The notes under the pieces are model-generated. The model had not been told where the DNA came from and did not search any database. It saw only the letters and a list, made by a program, of their open reading frames with translations. From the NCBI GenBank assembly GCA_963744935.1, contig CAVUVM010000006.1:62001-126000 (forward strand): DNA of 64,000 bases, given 5' to 3'. The position numbers were made by a program, and so were the translations under genes. Of this stretch, positions 1 to 9,729 are shown piece by piece. Every line of letters begins with the position of its first letter. The first letter of the stretch is position 1. Origin of the DNA: Bog-473 sp963744935 (GTDB lineage: Bacteria; Actinomycetota; Acidimicrobiia; Acidimicrobiales; RAAP-2).

Positions 1-434
1 ATGCCCGAGATCATCAGTGCCGCCGAGGCGGCATTGATGGCCAGTACGTCGTGTGGGTTGACCTGGTCGGCCCCGACCACGGTTCCCACGATGTGCACTT
101 CGTTGCGGAACCCCTCGGGGAACGACGGGCGCAGCGGGCGGTCGATGAGACGGTCGGTCAGGATCGCCTGGTCCGAGGCCTTGCCCTCTCGCCGGAAGAA
201 CGAGCCGGGGATCTTGCCCGCGGCGTAAGTGCGCTCCTCGATGTCGACGGTCAGGGGGAAGAAGTCCGTGCCCTCCCGGACCGAGCGCGCCGCCACCGCG
301 GTCGCGAGGACGTTGGTGTCCCCGATCCGGGCGAGTACGGCGCCATCGGCCAGTTGGGCGAGCTTCCCCGCCTCGAATGACATGGTTCGGTCCGTCCCAC
401 CAATGGGGGACGAGACGTGAATGGCATCAGCCAT
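1..434 (-). CDS. pnp: Polyribonucleotide nucleotidyltransferase, N-terminal part (cut by window edge)
   Basis: Phosphorolytic 3'-5' exoribonuclease of the RNA degradation machinery. Only about 144 N-terminal residues are in the window; the gene runs off the left edge. The visible part is the start of the first RNase PH domain, with SFEAGKLAQLADGAV and the conserved AGKIPGSFFRREG and DRPLRPSFPEGF blocks. The ATG at 434 is preceded by a GAGGAG ribosome site at the usual distance. It lies 118 bp downstream of rpsO, the classic rpsO-pnp order. That gap contains a 12-bp perfect palindrome (475-486); in other bacteria this gap is an RNase processing site, but I cannot show that here. Confidence 0.96.
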   Translation of the reverse strand, partial: MADAIHVSSPIGGTDRTMSFEAGKLAQLADGAVLARIGDTNVLATAVAARSVREGTDFFPLTVDIEERTYAAGKIPGSFFRREGKASDQAILTDRLIDRPLRPSFPEGFRNEVHIVGTVVGADQVNPHDVLAINAASAALMISG

Positions 435-552
435 GATGCTCCTCGTTTGTCAGGGGCATCTCCGCTGGTTCCCAGTGGTCGACCACCTCGCACCCGAAGT
501 GACCGGCGACTGGCAGCCAGAGGCTCGAGACGCCCGGTTCTGTGGTGCTCCG

Positions 553-810
553 CTACCTTCGAATGCCGAGTCGGCCGATGATGGTGCGGTAGCGCTCGAC
601 GTCGTTCTTGCGGACGTAGTCGAGCAGCCGGCGGCGCTGGCCGATGAGTTTCATCAGGCCGCGCCGGGTGTGATGGTCCCCTTTGTGCTCCTTCAGGTGC
701 TCCGTCAGGTGGTTGATCCGGCCCGACAGCAGGGCTATCTGCACCTCGGGAGAGCCGGTGTCACTGTCGTGCAACCGGTACTCGGAGATGGTGGCCTGCG
801 TGTCGGGCAT
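553..810 (-). CDS. rpsO: 30S ribosomal protein S15
   Basis: An 85-residue small-subunit protein that binds 16S rRNA early in assembly. The length is close to the family norm, and the hallmark segments HDSDTGSPEVQIALL, HLKEHKGDHHTRRGL and RRRLLDYVRKND are intact. It lies between ribF and pnp. The 81-bp upstream gap holds a TAACAT -10-like box (871-876) and a small hairpin (846-859) in the presumed leader. S15 is autoregulated through its leader in several bacteria, so a regulatory role for that hairpin is possible but not shown. Confidence 0.98.
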   Translation of the reverse strand: MPDTQATISEYRLHDSDTGSPEVQIALLSGRINHLTEHLKEHKGDHHTRRGLMKLIGQRRRLLDYVRKNDVERYRTIIGRLGIRR

Positions 811-870
811 ACAGAAAGAACCTCGGAGAATATGTCGGAGTGCCCGGGGACCTGTCCCCAGCCGGACAAG

Positions 871-876
871 ATGTTA
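871..876 (-). promoter_or_regulatory. Putative -10 box and leader of rpsO
   Basis: TAACAT (minus strand) fits the actinobacterial TANNNT -10 pattern and lies 61 bp before the rpsO start. No convincing -35 is visible. The predicted leader contains a hairpin, GGGGA(CAGG)TCCCC, at 846-859. Weak evidence on its own. Confidence 0.3.
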
Positions 877-880
877 GCAG

Positions 881-898
881 CCCCTGCCTGATCAGGGG
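881..898 (-). terminator. Hairpin at the ribF stop
   Basis: Six-bp stem CCCCTG/CAGGGG with a six-base loop, overlapping the ribF stop codon. There is no T-tract, so this is only a weak candidate for a terminator or mRNA 3' end between ribF and rpsO. Confidence 0.25.
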
Positions 899-1842
899 TG
901 ATCGGCCGAGGCCAGCACCCGTTCGGTGGCCTCGACGTCGGCCCGCATCTGCGTCACCAGGTCCTCGATGGAGTCGAAGCGCTGCTCGTCTCGCAGGCGG
1001 TGGGCGAAGGACACGCGGGCAGCCTCGCCGTAGAGGTCCCCGTCGAAGTGCAGCAGATAGGCCTCCACCAGCACCGGCGCCGTGCCCGGTTCGTAGAACG
1101 TGGGCCGGCGCCCGACCGAGATGGCCGCCCGGTACACCGTGCCGTCGGCCCGGCGGAAGTGACCGGCGTAGACCGCGTCAGCGGGAAGTGCGATGTCGTC
1201 GGCCACCGCCAGGTTGGCGGTGGGGAACCCCAGTTCGGGCCCTCCCCTGCCGTCGCCGCGCACCACGGGCCCGCGTACCTCGTGCGGCCGGCCGAGGAGG
1301 CGGGCCGCTCCCTCCACGTCCCCCTCCGCGAGCAGCGCGCGGATGCGCGTCGAGGACACCGCCTCGCGCCCGTCGCCGGTCAGGCCCACCCCGACGACCT
1401 CGAAGCCGTACTCCGCGCCCAACCGGCGCAGCAGCTCGACATTGCCGCGCCGGCCGTGACCGAAGTGGAAGTCCTCGCCCACGACCACCAGCCGCGCCGA
1501 CAGGTCGTCGACGAGCACCTCCTTGACGAAGTCCTCGGCGGACTCCTCGGCGCGGCGCTCGTCGAAGGGCACCACCAGGGTCTGGTCGATGCCGCACTCG
1601 GCCAGCAGCTCGAGCTTCTGCTCCAGCCCGGTGAGCTGCTTTGGCGCGGACTCGGGGCGCACCACCGCGGCCGGATGCCGGTCGAAGGTCACCACGACGG
1701 TGGAGAGCCCGGCTGCGGCTGCCCGCGCCGAGAGGTCACTGAGCAGTGCACGGTGGCCGAGGTGCACCCCGTCGTACGCACCGATCGTGACGGCGGTTCC
1801 TGCTCTGGACATCGCGACCGAGGGTAGTCGGGACCCTGTCAT
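892..1842 (-). CDS. ribF: Bifunctional riboflavin kinase / FAD synthetase
   Basis: A 316-residue enzyme that phosphorylates riboflavin to FMN and adenylylates FMN to FAD in the cytoplasm. The N-terminal FMN adenylyltransferase domain has GAYDGVHLGH and SSTRIR; the C-terminal riboflavin kinase domain has ELGFPTANL. Length is typical. The ATG at 1842 overlaps the truB stop in an ATGA junction, implying coupling. A second ATG ten codons in (1812), just before SRAGTAVTIGAYDG, would also give a complete protein, so the true start is not certain. Order infB-rbfA-truB-ribF-rpsO is standard. Confidence 0.97.
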   Translation of the reverse strand: MTGSRLPSVAMSRAGTAVTIGAYDGVHLGHRALLSDLSARAAAAGLSTVVVTFDRHPAAVVRPESAPKQLTGLEQKLELLAECGIDQTLVVPFDERRAEESAEDFVKEVLVDDLSARLVVVGEDFHFGHGRRGNVELLRRLGAEYGFEVVGVGLTGDGREAVSSTRIRALLAEGDVEGAARLLGRPHEVRGPVVRGDGRGGPELGFPTANLAVADDIALPADAVYAGHFRRADGTVYRAAISVGRRPTFYEPGTAPVLVEAYLLHFDGDLYGEAARVSFAHRLRDEQRFDSIEDLVTQMRADVEATERVLASADHP

Positions 1843-2723
1843 CCGCCCGACAGCACGACGGCCGGCCGGATGCGGTCGGTCCCGGTCGCCTCATAGACCG
1901 CCAGCAGCTCGCCGTCCTCGTCGACCATGGCCCACGGGCCGTCGCCGGTCGCCCCGAGGGGCACCCTGTCCAGCGGGAGCCCGGTGCGGATGGACGCGGC
2001 GCTGGCGTCGTCGACCTTCACCGCCTCGAGGTCTCGCATGGCCTCGGCCGGTGCGAGCACGTCGTCGGGACCGAGTCCGTCGAGCGGCCGCATCTCGGTA
2101 CCGCCGAACGAGCCGATGCGCGTCCGGCGCAGGTTGGCCACATGGGCACCACCGCGGAGGGCCGCGCCGAGGTCCTGGGCGAGCACGCGGACGTACGTGC
2201 CCGACGAGCACTCGATCTCGGCGCGGTAGACGCCAGGCCGCGCCGGGTCGGGCTCGGTCACAAAGCGGTAGACGGTGACCGGTCGCGCCGCCCGTTCCAC
2301 CTCCACACCTTGGCGAGCCAGCTCGTGTAGCCGCCGGCCGCCTACTTTGACCGCGGAGACCATGGGCGGGACCTGCTCGATCTCACCGGTGAGCGCGTCG
2401 GCCGCTGCCTGCACGGCCTCGGGCGTCACGCCGGACATGTCGAAGGTCTCGAGCACCTCACCGGAAGCGTCGAGGGTGGACGTGGAGCTCCCGAGCACGA
2501 TGTCGGTCGTATAGGTCTTGGGCAGCGCCGTCAGGAAGCGCAAGAGCCGCGTCGCCCGCCCCAACCCGACGAGCAGGACCCCGGTGGCGTCGGGGTCGAG
2601 CGTGCCGGCGTGGCCGACCCGACGCTGGCCGAAGATGCCGCGGCAGCGCGCCACCACGTCGTGGGAGGTCCAGCCGGCCTCCTTGTCGACGACGACCAAG
2701 CCGGTCACGCCCGTGCTGCTCAC
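1839..2723 (-). CDS. truB: tRNA pseudouridine-55 synthase
   Basis: Makes pseudouridine 55 in the T-loop of tRNAs. 294 residues. The catalytic motif GHAGTLDPDATG is present with the nucleophile at Asp43, preceded by KEAGWTSHDVV, typical of TruB. The C-terminal third fits the usual bacterial C-terminal domain. It overlaps rbfA upstream and ribF downstream by four bases each, so the three are translationally coupled. The DHH phosphoesterase (nrnA) that often lies between rbfA and truB in other actinobacteria is absent here. Confidence 0.97.
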   Translation of the reverse strand: MSSTGVTGLVVVDKEAGWTSHDVVARCRGIFGQRRVGHAGTLDPDATGVLLVGLGRATRLLRFLTALPKTYTTDIVLGSSTSTLDASGEVLETFDMSGVTPEAVQAAADALTGEIEQVPPMVSAVKVGGRRLHELARQGVEVERAARPVTVYRFVTEPDPARPGVYRAEIECSSGTYVRVLAQDLGAALRGGAHVANLRRTRIGSFGGTEMRPLDGLGPDDVLAPAEAMRDLEAVKVDDASAASIRTGLPLDRVPLGATGDGPWAMVDEDGELLAVYEATGTDRIRPAVVLSGG

Positions 2724-3139
2724 GGGGCGTCTGTCCCAGGCCCCCCGCCCTCCTCGCCGGGAGCGGCCCCGCCCCCGGCTCCGGCCTCATCGTCGCCGTG
2801 TAACCCGCGTAACAACTCCTCGACGCGCGAGCCGGCGGCGATGGCGGGATCGGCCCGAAAGCTCAGGCGAGGCGTGCGTTTCATCGTCATCTGTGTGCCG
2901 ATCAAGCGTTGCAGGTGCCCACGCCGGTCCTCGAGCACCTCGGCGGTCTCGTCCTCGAGAGAAGCCAAGAAGACGACGGCGGTGCGCATGTCGGGCGCCA
3001 CCTCCACCGAGGTGACGGTCACCATGGGCAGCTCGTCCGCGTCGACAAGTCGTTCCAGCTCCTCGGCCAGCACCTGCCGCAGCACTTGATTGACCCGCAG
3101 CGCCCGCGGGTATGTCGCCGTGCGCCGTCTCACGGTCAC
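2720..3139 (-). CDS. rbfA: Ribosome-binding factor A
   Basis: A 139-residue KH-like 30S maturation factor. The first 105 residues match the family (RALRVNQVLRQVLAEELERL, VTVTSVEVAPDMRTAVVFL, RTPRLSFRADPAI). The last 25 are a Gly/Glu-rich tail of low complexity. It lies 36 bp downstream of infB and overlaps truB by 4 bp. Confidence 0.96.
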   Translation of the reverse strand: MTVRRRTATYPRALRVNQVLRQVLAEELERLVDADELPMVTVTSVEVAPDMRTAVVFLASLEDETAEVLEDRRGHLQRLIGTQMTMKRTPRLSFRADPAIAAGSRVEELLRGLHGDDEAGAGGGAAPGEEGGGPGTDAP

Positions 3140-3175
3140 CGCGTCAGCTCCTCAGTTCGTGGCGTGTGTGCGCCC

Positions 3176-6037
3176 TCAGGTGCGGGCGATCTCGCGTTCC
3201 TCGTACGTCTCGATCAGGTCGCCATCCTTGAGGTCCTGGAAGTCCGAGAGTCCGATGCCGCATTCGAAACCCGCGGCCACCTCGCGCACGTCGTCCTTGA
3301 AGCGTCGCAGCGAGTTGATCGTCCCCTTCCAGATGACGGTCCCCTCGCGCAGGAACCGCACCTTCGATCCACGCGTGATCTTGCCTTCACGCACGTAGCA
3401 GCCGGCGATGGCGCCGACGCGGGGCACACGAAAGATCTCGCGCACCTCGGCCTCGCCCGTGACGATCTCCTCGTAGACCGGCGAGAGCAGGCCGAGCATG
3501 GCCGCCTCGATGTCCTCGAGGAGCTTGTAGATGATCTCGTAGGTCCGGATCTCCACGTCCGAGGACTCGGCCAGGTCGCGCGACCGCTTGTCGGGGCGCA
3601 CGTTGAAGCCGATGATGGTGGCGTTGGAGGCCGCCGCCAGCTGCACGTCGTTCTCGGTGATGCCGCCGATGCCGCGCAGCACGAAACTCAGCTTCACGTC
3701 GTCACGCTCGAGCCGCTTGAGCGATTCGGTCACTGCCTCGAGCGAGCCTTGGACGTCGGCTTTCAACACGATGTTGAGTGTCGCCGTCTCCCCGCGGGAG
3801 ATCTGCTCGAAGAGGTCCTCGAGCTTGGCGCCTGCGCTCGCCGCCACCGGCTTGTGCCCTGAGAGCCGGAAACGCTGCGCACGCGCCTCGCCGAGCGTGC
3901 GCGCCCGGCTCAGGTCCTTCGCGCCTCGCATCTCGTCGCCGGCGTGTGGCGGCTCCGAGAAGCCGAGCACCTGCACCGGCGTCGACGGCAGCGCCTCTTT
4001 GATGTGGTCGCCCTGGTCGTCCACGAGCGCCTTGACCTTGCCCCACGCTGCACCGGCGACCACCGGGTCGCCGACCCGCAAGGTGCCCTGCTGCACGATC
4101 ACCGTTGCCACCGGTCCGCGTCCCGCCTCGAGGTTGGCCTCGAGCACGACGCCGCGCGCCTCGCCCTCGACGCGCGCCGTGAGCTCCTCGACCTCGGCCA
4201 CGGTCACGATCTGCTCGAGCAGGTCGTCGATGCCGGTGCCTGCCAATGCGGACACCTCGACCGTGATGGTGTCGCCGCCCCACGCCTCGGGCACCAGCTC
4301 GCGCTCGGAGAGCTGCTGGAGCACGCGCTGGGGGTCCGAGTCGGGCCGGTCGATCTTGTTGACGGCGACGATGATGGGCACTTCGGCCGCCCGGGCGTGG
4401 TCGATGGCCTCGATCGTCTGGGGCATCACACCGTCATCGGCCGCCACCACGAGGATCACGATGTCGGTCACCTGCGCGCCGCGGGCGCGCATGGCGGTGA
4501 AGGCGGCGTGGCCCGGGGTGTCGATGAACGTGATGCGGTGGTCCTGCCACACGACCTGGTAGGCGCCGATGTGCTGGGTGATACCGCCCGCCTCCCCCGC
4601 CACCACGTTGGCGGAGCGGATCTTGTCGAGCAGCAGGGTCTTGCCGTGGTCGACGTGGCCCATGACGGTGACGACGGGGGGGCGCGGCCGCTGGTCGGTG
4701 CCGTCCTCCTCGTCCTCGTCCTCGAAGTAGCGGGCCAGCAGCTCGGCCTCTTGCTCCTCGCCCGGGTCGACCAGGCGCACGTCGGCGCCGATCTCGGCCG
4801 CGAAGAGCTCGATCATGTCGTCGCTCAGCGACTGGGTCGCCATCACCATCTCGCCCTGGAGCAGCAAGAAGCGCACGATGTCGCCCGCGCTGCGGTTCAG
4901 CTTGGGCCCGAGGTCGCGCGCGGTCGAGCCGCGCTCGATGATGATCTCGCCCTCGGGCACCGGGGCCGTGGAGGGCTGGTAGGTCGTCATCTGGGTCGGC
5001 TCGAGCTCTTCGAGGTTGCGCCGGCGGCGGCGCGCCCGACGCTGGGGCGGCCTCCGGCCACCTACGCCTCCCCTGCCTCCCGGCGGTGGCGCGCCAGTCG
5101 GCGCGCCCGCACCAGAGCGACCGGCGAAACCGCCGCTCGAGGGACGGCCGCCGAAGCCGCCTCCCCCGCCGCTGCTGGGGCCACCGGGACGGCCACCCGC
5201 GGGACGGCCACCGGTCCGCGGCGGGTAGGACCCCCCGCCGGGTCGAGATGAGGAGGGGGCCGCGGTGTTGGGCCGCCTCCCGCCCATGCCGGGCGGGGGT
5301 GGGATGGGACGGCCGCTCGGGCCGAGTGGCGGGCGCGAGCCCGGCGGTGGCGGCACCGGCCTGCCCGAGGGGCCGAGAGGCGGGCGCGACCGCGGGCGTT
5401 CGGGCGCGGACGGGGCCCCTGTGTCAGGGGCATGGGCCGCCGGAGCCTGGGCAAGTGGAGAGGAGGCAACTGGTGCGGAGGCAGCCGGGGCGGAGGCAGC
5501 CGGGGCGGAGGCGGCCGGGGCTGAGGGCGCTTGGGCCGCGGGCGCCTGGGCCGCGGGCGCCTGGGGTGGCGCGGCCGGCGGAGCCGTGGGACGGCTGCTG
5601 ATGAGGCGCGACGGGCGCGGTGCGACGTCCTCGCCGCCCGTCGGCTGCCCGCTGGCCGGCGCGTCGGTCGACGGCGCCGCCACCGTGCGAGCCGGCGCCT
5701 TCTTCAGGGGCGCTGTGCTCGGGGAGACCGCGCCCGAGGAGCTGACGACCGCCTTCTTGGCGGGCGCCGCTGTGCTGACCGGGGCGCCGGTCTCGGCGAC
5801 AGGCGCCGTCTTGGTCGTCTTGGCCGCCTTCTTGGCCGCGGCGGGCTCTTCGGGCTGGACCGGGCGGCGCAACCCCTCTGCGTCAGCCTTGCGGCGGACG
5901 CGGTCGGCCTGCGCGTCCTCGATAGACGACGAGTGGCTCTTCACCCCGATGCCCAGGGACAGGGCCAGCTCAAGCCCCTCTTTGTTGGTGAGGCCTAGCT
6001 CTTTGGCCAGCTCATAGACGCGGATCTTCTTTGGCAA
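3176..6037 (-). CDS. infB: Translation initiation factor IF-2
   Basis: GTPase that brings initiator tRNA to the 30S subunit. 953 residues: an N-terminal IF2_N helix bundle (KKIRVYELAKELGL, about 1-55), a long Ala/Pro then Gly/Pro/Arg-rich linker (about 60-340), a second IF2_N module (about 365-425), then the G domain. GHVDHGKT is near residues 459-466, followed by DTPGHAAF and NKID, and then domains II-IV. The linker contains 15-bp tandem repeats (see separate entry). It lies 52 bp downstream of ylxR, in the order rimP-nusA-ylxR-infB. The ATG at 6037 starts the conserved PKKIRVYEL. Confidence 0.98.
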   Translation of the reverse strand: MPKKIRVYELAKELGLTNKEGLELALSLGIGVKSHSSSIEDAQADRVRRKADAEGLRRPVQPEEPAAAKKAAKTTKTAPVAETGAPVSTAAPAKKAVVSSSGAVSPSTAPLKKAPARTVAAPSTDAPASGQPTGGEDVAPRPSRLISSRPTAPPAAPPQAPAAQAPAAQAPSAPAASAPAASAPAASAPVASSPLAQAPAAHAPDTGAPSAPERPRSRPPLGPSGRPVPPPPGSRPPLGPSGRPIPPPPGMGGRRPNTAAPSSSRPGGGSYPPRTGGRPAGGRPGGPSSGGGGGFGGRPSSGGFAGRSGAGAPTGAPPPGGRGGVGGRRPPQRRARRRRRNLEELEPTQMTTYQPSTAPVPEGEIIIERGSTARDLGPKLNRSAGDIVRFLLLQGEMVMATQSLSDDMIELFAAEIGADVRLVDPGEEQEAELLARYFEDEDEEDGTDQRPRPPVVTVMGHVDHGKTLLLDKIRSANVVAGEAGGITQHIGAYQVVWQDHRITFIDTPGHAAFTAMRARGAQVTDIVILVVAADDGVMPQTIEAIDHARAAEVPIIVAVNKIDRPDSDPQRVLQQLSERELVPEAWGGDTITVEVSALAGTGIDDLLEQIVTVAEVEELTARVEGEARGVVLEANLEAGRGPVATVIVQQGTLRVGDPVVAGAAWGKVKALVDDQGDHIKEALPSTPVQVLGFSEPPHAGDEMRGAKDLSRARTLGEARAQRFRLSGHKPVAASAGAKLEDLFEQISRGETATLNIVLKADVQGSLEAVTESLKRLERDDVKLSFVLRGIGGITENDVQLAAASNATIIGFNVRPDKRSRDLAESSDVEIRTYEIIYKLLEDIEAAMLGLLSPVYEEIVTGEAEVREIFRVPRVGAIAGCYVREGKITRGSKVRFLREGTVIWKGTINSLRRFKDDVREVAAGFECGIGLSDFQDLKDGDLIETYEEREIART
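5475..5562 (-). repeat. 15-bp tandem repeats in the infB linker
   Basis: Two short arrays inside infB: about three copies of a gcggaggcagccggg-like unit (5475-5519) and two copies of a gccgcgggcgcctgg-like unit (5536-5562). Each encodes a five-residue Ala/Pro repeat (APAAS- and AQAPA-like). Unit length is a multiple of three, so copy-number change keeps frame and only alters linker length. Confidence 0.75.
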
Positions 6038-6089
6038 GTGGTTCTCTGTGTCCTTGGTCTCTCTTCGGGCCCGGGGTCAACCCAGCCCC

Positions 6090-6367
6090 CTATCCTCGCA
6101 CATCGGGTGGTTCGCCCCTCCACCGCTCACCCAGATGAGCACGTAACTCCGCCAACGCGGCGTCGTCGATGGCCGCCGCGAAGGCCCGGTCGAAGCCATG
6201 CCGCCGCAGTGCGTCGTCGAGACAGCGCACCGATCCTCGGCACAGCCACGCACCGCGTCCCGGCGCGTTCCGGTCTTCTGACAGCGCCCCGCCCGCCAGC
6301 CGGACGATCCGGATCAGCTGGTCGGCCGGCAGGGCTCGCCGGCAGCCGACGCAGGTCCGTGTCGGCG

Positions 6368-6371
<4 letters not shown>
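6090..6371 (-). CDS. ylxR: YlxR family (DUF448) nucleic-acid-binding protein, apparent ATA start
   Basis: A 93-codon frame between nusA and infB that encodes a complete YlxR protein: TRTCVGCRRALPADQLIRIV, then DRNAPGRGAWLCRGSVRC and a helical C terminus. YlxR is a small RNA-binding protein of the nusA-infB operon. The frame is open back to 6425 but contains no ATG, GTG or TTG before the conserved RTCVGCR. The only well-placed initiator is ATA at 6371-6369, which shares bases with the nusA stop (ATAG). It is preceded by AGAGGAGG (6386-6379) with a seven-base spacer. ATA starts are rare, so a base error in the start codon is the alternative. Confidence 0.88.
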
Positions 6372-7635
<1,264 letters not shown>

Positions 7636-7639
<4 letters not shown>

Positions 7640-8133
7640 GGCCGCGTCACCCTCTCACTCTTTGCACCCCGGGCCGCCGGGCCCCACTCGAACACTGTCC
7701 GTGCCCGCTCGATCTGGTCGTACGCGACGCGCAGCTCGCCGCCCGGCACCTCGGGCCCGGCCAGCGTGCACCCCGTGTCGTCGGCCGCCTGGAGCGTGCC
7801 GGTGATCCGCCGGACCTCCGGCGTGTCGGCATCGATCCGCATCGTGACGGTCTCCCCCACGGCCCGGGCGAAGTGCGCCGGTGTGCGCAGGCGCCGCTCG
7901 AGCCCTGGGCTCGATACGGACAGCGTGTAGCGGCCTGGCATCGGGTCCAGATCGTCGAGTGCCGCCGACACCTCGCGGGTGGCGTCGCCCAGCTCGTCGA
8001 GGCCGACACCCCCCTCCCGATCGACGAAGACCGTGAGCTGGGCCCCGTGCACCTCCACGTCGACCAGGTCCAGGCCCCGCGCTTCGAGGAGCGGTGACAG
8101 CGCACCCGCCAGGTCCGTCGCGTCCTTGCTCAT
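7636..8133 (-). CDS. rimP: Ribosome maturation factor RimP
   Basis: Assists 30S assembly. 165 residues with the family core LVDVEVHGAQLTVFVDREGG, RYTLSVSSPGLERRLRTP and a C-terminal Sm-like domain. The ATG at 8133 is chosen because GAGAGGAGGTGA lies directly before it. An upstream in-frame ATG at 8214 would add 27 unconserved residues and lie inside the leader hairpin. First gene of the rimP-nusA-ylxR-infB-rbfA-truB-ribF operon. Confidence 0.95.
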
Positions 8134-8187
8134 CGCTGTCACCTCCTCTCCTCTTCGTCCTTGTTCGTTCGTGCTCCAGCAAAGTGA

Positions 8188-8211
8188 AAGCGTGGGCCGC
8201 AGCCCACGCTT
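8188..8211 (-). promoter_or_regulatory. Leader hairpin of the rimP operon
   Basis: Perfect 10-bp stem (AAGCGTGGGC / GCCCACGCTT) with a four-base loop. It lies between the predicted transcription start (about 8241) and the rimP ribosome site. It is followed on the minus strand by TCACTTTGC, not a clear T-tract, so an attenuator or mRNA-stability element fits better than a plain terminator. The structure is certain from sequence; the function is inferred. Confidence 0.6.
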
Positions 8212-8247
8212 CAACGAGGTACTGATCTAAAAATGGACAGCTAAGGA

Positions 8248-8256
8248 ATTATAGCA
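8248..8256 (-). promoter_or_regulatory. Extended -10 promoter of the rimP-nusA-infB operon
   Basis: TGCTATAAT on the minus strand: a perfect TATAAT (8253-8248) with the TG extended -10 dinucleotide. It sits in the only AT-rich stretch nearby, 10 bp past the proS stop. The -35 region is weak, as expected for extended -10 promoters. Predicted start is near 8241, giving a leader of about 108 nt. Confidence 0.7.
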
Positions 8257-8265
8257 AGGCCAGCC

Positions 8266-9678
8266 TCAATACGACCGGCCCACCACCGCCACGAGATCGC
8301 GTTCGTCGTCTCCGGGCTCGGCCAGTGACCCGTCGGGGCGCTGGAGACAGCGCACGGTGATGGCGTGCTCGGCCAGGCGGTCCTCGCCATCGGGCCCGAG
8401 CGCCCCCAGACGGATCCGGGCAAAGCCGGCCGCGCCGGCCTCGACCGCCTCCTCGAGGGTGGCGACGTCGGACGTGCGGGCCTCCCTGACCGCGGTCGCC
8501 TCGGCGAGGAGCTCCGCCCCGGCCGACGCCAGCACGCGGGCGACGGTGCCCGCCACGGCGCCGAGGGCCACGCTCTCCTTCTCCCGCCGGTGCCGGGTCA
8601 CCACGGTGACGTTGCCCTCCGCGAGGTCGCGGGGACCGACCTCGACCCGGACAGGCACGCCCTTGAGCTCCCAGTCCACGCTGCGCCGTCCGAAGCTCGT
8701 GTCGGTCCGGTCGTCGAGGCGGACCCGGTGCCCGGCCTCCCTGAGCTCCGCGGTGAGAGCGTTCGCCGCCACGGCGACCTCGGGCGCGTCCTTCACCACG
8801 AGGACGACCGCCTGGGCCGGGGCGAGCGCCGGCGGCAGGCGAAGGCCAAAGTCGTCGCCGTGGGCCATCACCAGCGCGCCGACCAGCCTGGTGGACACGC
8901 CCCACGACGTCTGCCACACGTGCTCGAGTGTGCCCGAGGCGTTGGAGAACGTGATGTCGAAGGGGCGCGAGAAGTTCTGGCCCAGCTCATGGCTCGTCCC
9001 CATTTGCAGCGCCTTGCCGTCACCCATCATCCCTTCGCAGGTCCACGTCCGGTTGGCGCCCGCAAAGCGCTCGCGCGCCGTCTTGTGGCCCGTGAGCACC
9101 GGGACCGAGAGCACGTCGACCATGGTCGAGCGGTAGACCTCGTCGAGGATGCGCAGCGCGTACGCCCGCGCGTCGCTCTCGGTCGCGTGCGCCGTGTGGC
9201 CCTCCTGCCAGAGGAACTCGCTCGTGCGCAGGAACAGGCGCGGACGCAGCTCCCAGCGCACCACGTTGGCCCACTGGTTGAGCAACATCGGCAGGTCGCG
9301 GTGGCTCTGGATCCACTTGGAGAAGAAGCTGTTGATCACTGTCTCGGAGGTGGGGCGGACCACCAGCGGCTCTTCGAGGTCCTTGCCCCCAGCGTGGGTA
9401 ACGATGGCCAGCTCGGGCGCGAAGCCCTCGACGTGCTCGGCCTCGAGCTTCAAGAAGGACTCGGGGATGAAGAGGGGGAAGTACGCGTTCTCGGCGCCGG
9501 CCTCCTTGATGCGCCGGTCCAGCTCGGCCTGCATCAGCTCCCAGATGCCATAGCCCCAAGGCCGGATGACCATCGTGCCGCGGGCCGGACCGTTGTCGGC
9601 CATCTCCGCGCCGGCGATGACCTCTTGGTACCAGCGCGGGAAGTCCTCCTCGCGCGTGACGATGGCACCCTTGGGCAT
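8266..9678 (-). CDS. proS: Prolyl-tRNA synthetase (archaeal/eukaryote-like short form)
   Basis: Charges tRNA-Pro. At 470 residues it lacks the large inserted editing domain of the 570-residue bacterial form and resembles the archaeal/eukaryotic type, which also occurs in some bacteria. Class II motifs are clear: PWGYGIWELMQAELD, VVRPTSETV, WANVVRWELRPRLFLRTSEF, ATESDARAYALRI, and LQMGTSHELGQNFSRPFDI near the catalytic core. It ends with the anticodon-binding domain and a C-terminal segment. It stands between ispG and rimP in the same direction. Confidence 0.97.
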   Translation of the reverse strand: MPKGAIVTREEDFPRWYQEVIAGAEMADNGPARGTMVIRPWGYGIWELMQAELDRRIKEAGAENAYFPLFIPESFLKLEAEHVEGFAPELAIVTHAGGKDLEEPLVVRPTSETVINSFFSKWIQSHRDLPMLLNQWANVVRWELRPRLFLRTSEFLWQEGHTAHATESDARAYALRILDEVYRSTMVDVLSVPVLTGHKTARERFAGANRTWTCEGMMGDGKALQMGTSHELGQNFSRPFDITFSNASGTLEHVWQTSWGVSTRLVGALVMAHGDDFGLRLPPALAPAQAVVLVVKDAPEVAVAANALTAELREAGHRVRLDDRTDTSFGRRSVDWELKGVPVRVEVGPRDLAEGNVTVVTRHRREKESVALGAVAGTVARVLASAGAELLAEATAVREARTSDVATLEEAVEAGAAGFARIRLGALGPDGEDRLAEHAITVRCLQRPDGSLAEPGDDERDLVAVVGRSY

Positions 9679-9729
9679 CCGTGCAGGGTACTTGGCGCGC
9701 CGCAGACACCGAATGACCGGCCCGCCAGC

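Noticed and set aside
475..486. Perfect 12-bp palindrome GTGGTCGACCAC in the rpsO-pnp gap
   Set aside because: No loop for a hairpin and palindromes of this size are expected by chance in GC-rich DNA; kept only as a note.
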